In this document: piece by piece, positions 5,669 to 9,758 of the stretch
Layout of the letters: the number at the start of each line of letters is the position of its first letter
Numbering within the stretch: position 1 is the first letter of the stretch
Source of the DNA: Comamonadaceae bacterium
GTDB lineage: Bacteria; Pseudomonadota; Gammaproteobacteria; Burkholderiales; Burkholderiaceae_C
Reading direction: 5' to 3'
Assembly: GCA_021286965.1 (NCBI GenBank)
Contig: JAJTBK010000521.1
Coordinates: 1 to 9,758, forward strand
Length of the DNA stretch: 9,758 nt
Notes under the pieces: generated by a model
What the model was told of the DNA's origin: nothing
What the model saw: the letters and a program-made list of their open reading frames with translations, nothing else
The model's database searches: none
Made by a program: the position numbers and the translations under genes

Positions 5669-6599
5669 TCGCCGGCGCCTCGCGCAGCAGGCGCAGCTCG
5701 GCAAACGCCACCTCGGCCTCGGGGTAGCGCCGGCGCAGCAGGTTGAGCCACTGCTTGATGCGCCCGGCGCGCTGGTGCGCCGACATGCAGCCGCTGACCA
5801 GCTGCCAGAACGCCTGCAGCTGCGGCACCAGCGCACTCCAGGGCAGCACGGCGGCGCCGCACTGGCCGGCATCGTGCGCGCGAATGGCCAGCGCCAGCCC
5901 CGGGTCGGCGACAGCGCCGCGCCCGAGCATGAGCGCGTCGCAGCCGGCGAGCGCGCGGCAGCGCAGCGCATCTTCGAGCGTCCAGATTTCGCCATTGGCC
6001 ACCAGCGGCACGCGCAGCGCCGCACGCAGCGCGGGAATGCGCTCCCAGTAGGCCGGCGGACGGTAGCCGTCCTCCTTGGTGCGCGCGTGCACCACGATCT
6101 CGATCGCGCCGCCGTCCTGCATCGCCAGGGCGCAATCGAGCGCCTGCGCGCTGTCGCTCCAGCCCAGGCGCATCTTGGCCGACACCGGCAGCGCCGCCGG
6201 CACGGCGCGGCGCACGGCGGCGACGACGGCGCCAATGCGCTCGGGCTCGCGCAGCAGTGCGGCGCCGCCACCGTGGCGGTTCACGGTCTTGGCCGGGCAG
6301 CCAAAATTCAGGTCGATGCCTTCGGCGCCCAGCTGCGCCAGGCGCGCGGCGTTCTCGGCCATGCAGGCCGGGTCTGAGCCCAGCAGCTGCGCGCGCACCG
6401 GCACGCCCGCTGGCGTGCGGCTGCCGTTTTGCAGCTCCGGCAGGGTGCGCAAAAACACCCGCTCGGGCAGCAGCTGGTCGGTGATGCGGATGAACTCGCT
6501 GACGCAGCGATCGACGCCGCCGACGCGCGTGAGCAGGTCGCGCAGCACCCAGTCGAGCAGGCCCTCCATCGGCGCCAGCAGCAGTGGTTTGTGGGTCAA
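5610..6599 (-). CDS. dusC: DusC-type tRNA-dihydrouridine synthase
   Basis: An FMN-dependent enzyme that reduces uridine in the tRNA D-loop to dihydrouridine using NADPH; E. coli DusC acts at U16. The protein has 329 residues against about 315 in E. coli. Visible: LAPMEGLLDWVLRDLLT (8-24); SEFIRITDQLLPERVF (34-49); PELQNGSRTP (54-63); NFGCPAKTVNRHGGGAALL (98-116) with catalytic Cys101; SAKMRLGW (140-147) with K142; VVHARTKEDGYR (169-180) with H171; ANGEIW (201-206); MLGRGA (224-229); and ARIKQWL-type RIKQWLNLLRRRYPEA (280-295). The PELQNGSRTP and RIKQWL blocks separate DusC from DusA and DusB. The start is TTG at 6599, because the frame meets a TAG at 6638-6636, no ATG lies between, and the protein then begins with the family-like LTHKPLLLAPMEG. 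The last residues overlap mnmH antisense. Confidence 0.94.
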   Translation of the reverse strand: MTHKPLLLAPMEGLLDWVLRDLLTRVGGVDRCVSEFIRITDQLLPERVFLRTLPELQNGSRTPAGVPVRAQLLGSDPACMAENAARLAQLGAEGIDLNFGCPAKTVNRHGGGAALLREPERIGAVVAAVRRAVPAALPVSAKMRLGWSDSAQALDCALAMQDGGAIEIVVHARTKEDGYRPPAYWERIPALRAALRVPLVANGEIWTLEDALRCRALAGCDALMLGRGAVADPGLALAIRAHDAGQCGAAVLPWSALVPQLQAFWQLVSGCMSAHQRAGRIKQWLNLLRRRYPEAEVAFAELRLLREAPAITAWVQQLAPVAPAPAPGR

Positions 6600-6650
6600 A
6601 TCAGGCTCCAGCGCTTGATATACAAGCGCAAGCAGCTATGAAATTTATAG
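6597..6650 (-). repeat. Interspersed intergenic repeat, copy C (methyltransferase-dus gap)
   Basis: Read on the minus strand: AAATTTCATAGCTGCTTGC, GCTTG, the loop TATAT, CAAGCGC, TGGAGCC and TGATTT. The stem GCGCTTG (6617-6611) with CAAGCGC (6629-6623) is 7 bp around a 5-base loop. It has the same layout as copies at 161-219 and 2221-2279. It fills the gap between the methyltransferase stop at 6645 and the dus start at 6599, overlapping both ends. Its orientation is that of transcription here. Confidence 0.75.
6606..6609 (-). promoter_or_regulatory. Shine-Dalgarno for dusC, inside repeat copy C
   Basis: GGAG on the minus strand lies 6 bases before the TTG start at 6599. It is part of the conserved GGAGCC block of the repeat element, and it supports TTG as the start. 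Confidence 0.5.
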
Positions 6651-7832
6651 TACCCCGAGGCGCCAGAGCGACGTCAGCTCGGCGCTGCGGGCGGCGTGCA
6701 GCGGGTCGGCCGCGTCCTGCGCCTTGGGGTGCTGCGCGCGCGTGTCGTGGCGCGCGAGCACGCGCAGGCCGGCGGCCTCGATCCAGGCCAGCAGCTGTGC
6801 ACGCGGGCGCAGGCCCAGGTGCTCGGCCAGGTCGGAGAGGATGAGCCAGCCCTCGCCCCCGGGCGCCAGGTGCGCCTTGAGCCCCGCCAGGTAGCCGCGC
6901 AGCATGGCACTGTCTTCGTCGTACACGGCGCGCTCGATGGCGCTGCTGGCACGCCCGGGCAGCCAGGGCGGATTGCAGACGATGAGCGGCGCCTGCCCCG
7001 GCGGGAACAAATCGGTGTGCAGCAGCTGCACCTGCGCCGCCAGGCCCAGGCGCTGCAGGTTGTCCTGCGCGCAGGCCAGGGCGCGGGCGTCCTGGTCGGT
7101 GGCGACGATGCGCGCCACACCCCGGCGCACAAGCACGGCCGAGAGCACGCCCGTGCCGACGCCGATGTCGAACGCCAGCGCACAAGCGGGCGGCAGCGGC
7201 GCCTGGGCCAGCAGCTCGACGTATTCGCCGCGCACCGGCGAGAACACGCCGTAGTGCGGGTGGATGTGCGCGCCGCCCAGGGCGGGAATCGGCACGCCTT
7301 TTTTGCGCCACTCGTGCGCGCCGTTGGCGCCCAGCAGCTGGCGCAGTGGCATGACCAGGGCCTGGCCCGGCACCGGGCCCCAGGCTTCGGTGCAGGCGGC
7401 GCGCCAGTCGGGCGCGCGGCGCAGGGCCACGCTGTAGTCGCCCGCCAGCTCGATGAGCAGCATCGACAACACGCGCGCACGCTGGGCCTGCGCCAGGCGG
7501 TGCAGGTGAAAGGCTTCGGGAAAAGGCTTGGCCGGCGGCGCTTTACCGCCCTTGCCGCCCTGACCACCCTTGTCACCCTTGCGCGGCGTGCGCGCCAGGC
7601 GCCGCTGCAGCGCCAGCAGCAGCTGGCGGGCGTTGTGGAAGTCGCCGCGCCACAACAGCGCCGTGCCCTCGCAGGCCAGACGGTAGGCGGCGTCGGCGTT
7701 CAGGGTGTCGTCCACGCACTGCACGCGCCGGGGCGGCGTGGCCATGCTCTCGCTGCGCCACAGGGCGCTGCGTTCCTGGCCTTGCTCGTGCCAGCTGAGG
7801 GTGGCGGCGGTCGTGGTGGCGGCGGCAGTCAC
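6645..7832 (-). CDS. Class I SAM-dependent methyltransferase, substrate unknown
   Basis: A 395-residue protein with a Rossmann methyltransferase domain in its C-terminal half: YGVFSPVRGEYVELL (194-208), SAM-binding motif I FDIGVGTGVLSAVL (221-234), ATDQDARALACA (244-255), catalytic-type motif IV CNPPWLPG (286-293), and HLAPGGEGWLILSD (321-334). The NPPW motif is that of N-methyltransferases of the HemK/PrmC and RlmG/RsmC group, acting on amide or base nitrogens, so a translation-related substrate is plausible but unproven. The N-terminal half (40-180) has no motif I know and may be a substrate-binding or degenerate domain. Residues 85-96 are a KGD-KGG-QGG-KGG linker encoded by 9-base repeats. 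The start is GTG at 7832, 6 bases after the GNAT stop, with no clear Shine-Dalgarno. ATG at 7745 (residue 30) is an alternative giving 366 residues. Confidence 0.8.
   Translation of the reverse strand: MTAAATTTAATLSWHEQGQERSALWRSESMATPPRRVQCVDDTLNADAAYRLACEGTALLWRGDFHNARQLLLALQRRLARTPRKGDKGGQGGKGGKAPPAKPFPEAFHLHRLAQAQRARVLSMLLIELAGDYSVALRRAPDWRAACTEAWGPVPGQALVMPLRQLLGANGAHEWRKKGVPIPALGGAHIHPHYGVFSPVRGEYVELLAQAPLPPACALAFDIGVGTGVLSAVLVRRGVARIVATDQDARALACAQDNLQRLGLAAQVQLLHTDLFPPGQAPLIVCNPPWLPGRASSAIERAVYDEDSAMLRGYLAGLKAHLAPGGEGWLILSDLAEHLGLRPRAQLLAWIEAAGLRVLARHDTRAQHPKAQDAADPLHAARSAELTSLWRLGVL
7545..7580. repeat. Four imperfect 9-base tandem repeats inside the methyltransferase gene
   Basis: Plus-strand units are ACCGCCCTT, GCCGCCCTG, ACCACCCTT and GTCACCCTT, immediately adjacent. 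On the coding (minus) strand they give KGD, KGG, QGG and KGG. Because the unit is a multiple of three, copy-number change would alter linker length without a frameshift. The segment lies between the unassigned N-terminal region and the rest of the protein. Confidence 0.7.
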
Positions 7833-7838
7833 GGTGGT

Positions 7839-8360
7839 TTAGTTCAGGGGGCGCTGCAGGCGCACTTCTTCGATCTTCACGCCGCCGACGACGGCGGTCT
7901 TGGCGGTGCTCATCTCGCGCTTGAAGCCGGCCATTTCATGAAAGCGCAGCGCGCGCTCGTTGCGCAGCGGCACCCAGGCGGTGACGGTGGTGCAGCCCTC
8001 TTCCTGCAGGCCGTCGCGGGCGGCGTCCCACAAGGCCACGCCCACGCCCTGGTTCCAGTGGCTGGGGGCGGCGTAGATGGCCCAGATTTCGCCCGTGGTC
8101 TGGCGCGATTTGGCGTCGCGCGAACGGTCAAAACCGACGAAGCCGACGATCTTGTCGCCATCGACGGCAACTTGCACCTGGGGCTCGCAGTATTCGATGG
8201 CTTCGCGCCAGTAAGCCTGGCGCTTCTCCACCGAGGACATGGATTTCAATTGATCATCGGGCAACAGCCCTTTGTAAGCCTCTTGCGCGGAAGTGGTGTG
8301 AATCTGTGCAATGGCCTTGGCATCACGCAACGTGGCCGGACGAACCTGGATACTCGACAT
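7839..8360 (-). CDS. GNAT-family N-acetyltransferase
   Basis: A 173-residue single-domain GNAT protein that should transfer an acetyl group from acetyl-CoA to an amine; the substrate is unknown. It begins SSIQVRPATLRDAKAIAQIH (2-21), a typical beta1-alpha1 start. Further segments are VAVDGDKIVGFVGF (65-78), the beta4 strand GEIWAIYAAPSHWNQGVGV (90-108) with the pyrophosphate-binding loop NQGVGVALWDAA (103-114), TVTAWVPLRNERALRFHEMA (125-144) and GFKRE. The residue before the loop that is usually Arg or Gln is Trp102. ATG at 8360 gives a full-length fold, but the preceding bases are a pyrimidine run with no Shine-Dalgarno. Its first third looks less GC-rich than the neighbours by eye. The methyltransferase follows after 6 bases, so the two are probably cotranscribed. 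Similar proteins are often labelled phosphinothricin-acetyltransferase-like, which I would not assert. Confidence 0.85.
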   Translation of the reverse strand: MSSIQVRPATLRDAKAIAQIHTTSAQEAYKGLLPDDQLKSMSSVEKRQAYWREAIEYCEPQVQVAVDGDKIVGFVGFDRSRDAKSRQTTGEIWAIYAAPSHWNQGVGVALWDAARDGLQEEGCTTVTAWVPLRNERALRFHEMAGFKREMSTAKTAVVGGVKIEEVRLQRPLN

Positions 8361-8519
8361 GGGGGGAACCGGGAGAGAGAGGGGAAATTCGGAAAACCCG
8401 CGATTGTCGCAAATTTGCCCGCTACACTTCTAGCCCCCCTGTGCAACTGCCCCGTGCACATACTGGTTTCGGCCTTGACAAGCGTCACAAGCCAGCCGTA
8501 ATCCCCTCACGCCATCCCC
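8361..8519. other. Largest intergenic gap, probably holding the GNAT promoter
   Basis: It separates the aldehyde dehydrogenase stop from the GNAT start, both on the minus strand. It contains the palindrome GCAAATTTGC (8409-8418) and the inverted repeat TGTGCA-N9-TGCACA (8440-8460). On the minus strand a TTGCAC (-35-like) is followed after 16 bases by TAGCGG, a poor -10, so I cannot name a promoter. The bases next to the GNAT ATG are pyrimidine-rich on the minus strand. No stem with a T-run that would terminate the dehydrogenase transcript is evident. Confidence 0.4.
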
Positions 8520-8526
8520 TCACAAC
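8501..8526. repeat. 13-base tandem duplication at the dehydrogenase stop codon
   Basis: ATCCCCTCAC occurs at 8501-8510 and again at 8514-8523, a 13-base period. The second copy contains the TGA stop (8522-8520, minus strand) of the aldehyde dehydrogenase. The three bases completing each unit differ (GCC and AAC), so only ten of thirteen are guaranteed identical. Confidence 0.55.
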
Positions 8527-9758
8527 CAGCGCCGCAGCAGCGCCATCACGCGGTCAAAACGCGCACCGTAGGGCGGGTAGAACAGCCAGCCCATGGACAG
8601 CGGCGACTGCAGCAGCACCGCCTTCTGGTGCGTCAGGCGCAAGAAGCCAGTCTCGCCGTGGTAGGCGCCGATGCCACTATCGCCCACGCCGCCAAACGGC
8701 AGGTTGTCGTGCGCGATGTGCATCAGCGTGTCGTTCACCGTCACGCCGCCGCTGACGGTGCGTGCCAGCACCATATCGCGCGCGGCGTTGTCGCTGCCAA
8801 ACCAGTACAGCGCCAGCGGGCGCGGGCCGGCGTTGATGTGCGTGATGGCGTCGTCGAGCCGCTCGTAGGTCACCACCGGCAGGATGGGGCCAAAGATTTC
8901 TTCCTGCATCAGCTGCATGGCCGAGGTGGCGCCGAACACCAGCGTCGGCGCCAGCTGGCGGCTGATGCCCTCGCCCAGGCCGCCCTGGTGGTTGGGCACG
9001 GGCTGCGGCGGCGCCGGCTGCACGTTGACCACCTCGGCCCCCTGGGTCTGTGCCTGCTGCAGCATGGTGCGCAGGCGCGCCAGGTGGCGCGGCGTGATGA
9101 TGGCGGCGTAGTCGGGGTTGCCCTCGATCTGCGGGAACAGCTGCGCCACGGCAGCGCGGTAGGCCGCCGTGAATGCCGCTTCGCTGCCCCTGGGCAGCAG
9201 CAGGTAGTCGGGCGCAATGCAGGTCTGGCCGGCGTTGAGCAGCTTGCCGTGGGCGATCTTGAGCGCCGCGTCCTGCAAATTGGCACCAGCATCGACGATG
9301 CAGGGCGACTTGCCGCCCAGCTCCAGCGTGGTGGGTGTGAGGTTGGCTGCTGCCGCCTGCGCCACCTTGCGCCCCACCGCCGTCGAGCCGGTGAACACCA
9401 GGTGGTCAAACGGCAGCGAGGCCACCAGCGCCGCCGTGGCCGCGTCGCCCTGGACGACCGCCAACTCCTCGGGCGCAAAGAACTGGTCCACCACCTCGGC
9501 GAGCTTGGCGCTGGTGTGCGGCGTGAGCTCGCTGGGCTTGAGCAGCACGCGGTTGCCGGCCGCCAGCGCGGTGATGGCCGGCGCCAGCGCCAGCTGCACC
9601 GGGTAGTTCCAGGGGGCAATGACGCCGACCACGCCCAGCGGCTGGCGCGCAATGTAGGCGCGTGCCGGGCGCAGGTGCAGCGGGGTCGAAACCTTTTGCG
9701 GCTTCATCCAGCGCGCCAGGTGCGACTCGGTGTGCGACAGCAGCGCGCGCAGCACAAA
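8520..9758 (-). CDS. Coniferyl-aldehyde-dehydrogenase-type NAD(P) aldehyde dehydrogenase (N-terminus outside window)
   Basis: An aldehyde dehydrogenase oxidising an aldehyde to its acid. About 412 residues are visible; the frame stays open to the window edge, and the family is about 470 residues, so some 60 N-terminal residues are missing. Numbering from the codon at 9755: RWMKPQKV (15-22); QPLGVVGVIAPWNYP (38-52) with the oxyanion Asn50; NRVLLKPSE (68-76); FTGSTAVGR (121-129); ELGGKSPCIVD (145-155) with general base Glu145; NAGQTCIAPDYLL (174-186) with nucleophile Cys179; EEIFGPILPV (285-294); and NDTLMHIAHDNLPFGGVGDSGIGAYHG (341-367, two blocks). The RWMKP, GQTCIAPDY and NDT-x-x-H blocks match the coniferyl aldehyde dehydrogenase branch, though true substrates may be other aromatic or fatty aldehydes. 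All catalytic residues are present. No neighbour indicates a pathway. Confidence 0.9.
   Translation of the reverse strand, partial: FVLRALLSHTESHLARWMKPQKVSTPLHLRPARAYIARQPLGVVGVIAPWNYPVQLALAPAITALAAGNRVLLKPSELTPHTSAKLAEVVDQFFAPEELAVVQGDAATAALVASLPFDHLVFTGSTAVGRKVAQAAAANLTPTTLELGGKSPCIVDAGANLQDAALKIAHGKLLNAGQTCIAPDYLLLPRGSEAAFTAAYRAAVAQLFPQIEGNPDYAAIITPRHLARLRTMLQQAQTQGAEVVNVQPAPPQPVPNHQGGLGEGISRQLAPTLVFGATSAMQLMQEEIFGPILPVVTYERLDDAITHINAGPRPLALYWFGSDNAARDMVLARTVSGGVTVNDTLMHIAHDNLPFGGVGDSGIGAYHGETGFLRLTHQKAVLLQSPLSMGWLFYPPYGARFDRVMALLRRWL

Noticed and set aside
161..6650. The three repeats as a CRISPR array or transposon ends
   Set aside because: They are kilobases apart, in different orientations, contain no spacers and flank no transposase; they look like independent small intergenic elements.
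6696..8501. Plus-strand open frame of 601 codons opposite the methyltransferase and GNAT genes
   Set aside because: It is antisense to two proteins with clear domains, has a low-complexity Gly/Arg/His/Gln composition and no recognisable motif; long antisense frames are expected at this GC content.
1..9758. Defence, phage, toxin-antitoxin or other novel accessory system
   Set aside because: All large frames with real protein character belong to known housekeeping or common metabolic families; no integrase, nuclease, reverse transcriptase or abrupt composition change is visible.

Overview
The window is very GC-rich with strong G/C third-position preference, almost fully coding, and carries three copies of a short GCTAGCGCTT-type intergenic repeat that I associate with the Comamonadaceae (Acidovorax, Comamonas, Alicycliphilus and relatives). 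Protein families and gene order fit a chromosomal segment of a betaproteobacterium of that family. This taxonomic call is inference, and nothing was searched.

Positions 1-4561, plus strand: the SUF iron-sulfur cluster assembly operon, entered at the 3' end of sufB and running sufB-sufC-sufD-sufS-sufU-sufT. SufB, SufC and SufD form the scaffold/ATPase complex. SufS is the PLP cysteine desulfurase, SufU the zinc-type sulfur acceptor, and SufT a DUF59/MIP18 maturation factor. sufC-sufD are nearly contiguous (2 bases apart), and sufS-sufU and sufU-sufT overlap by ATGA. Repeat copies occupy the only two sizeable gaps, sufB-sufC and sufD-sufS. The second copy forms a perfect 10-bp hairpin followed by a T-run and could separate expression of sufBCD from sufSUT.

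Positions 4598-5668, plus: mnmH (selU), tRNA 2-selenouridine synthase, 36 bases after sufT, with no visible Shine-Dalgarno and a -10-like hexamer almost on its start codon. Its 3' end overlaps the convergent dusC-type tRNA-dihydrouridine synthase (5610-6599, minus) by 59 bases.

Positions 5610-8360, minus: transcription order is GNAT acetyltransferase, then a class I methyltransferase of unknown substrate containing a Gly/Lys repeat linker, then the third repeat copy, then dusC. The repeat copy supplies the apparent ribosome-binding site of dusC, which starts with TTG.

Positions 8361-8519 form the largest gap (159 bases), with a few small palindromes and a short tandem duplication. Positions 8520-9758, minus, hold an aldehyde dehydrogenase of the coniferyl-aldehyde dehydrogenase type, cut by the window edge at its N-terminus.

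As a whole this is mostly housekeeping: Fe-S assembly and sulfur transfer next to tRNA modification. I see no phage, transposase, CRISPR, toxin-antitoxin or defence genes. The points worth a second look are the repeat family in relation to gene starts and to the internal suf hairpin, the SufS/SufU/SufT arrangement next to mnmH, a changed Walker A residue in MnmH, and the KGx repeat in the methyltransferase.
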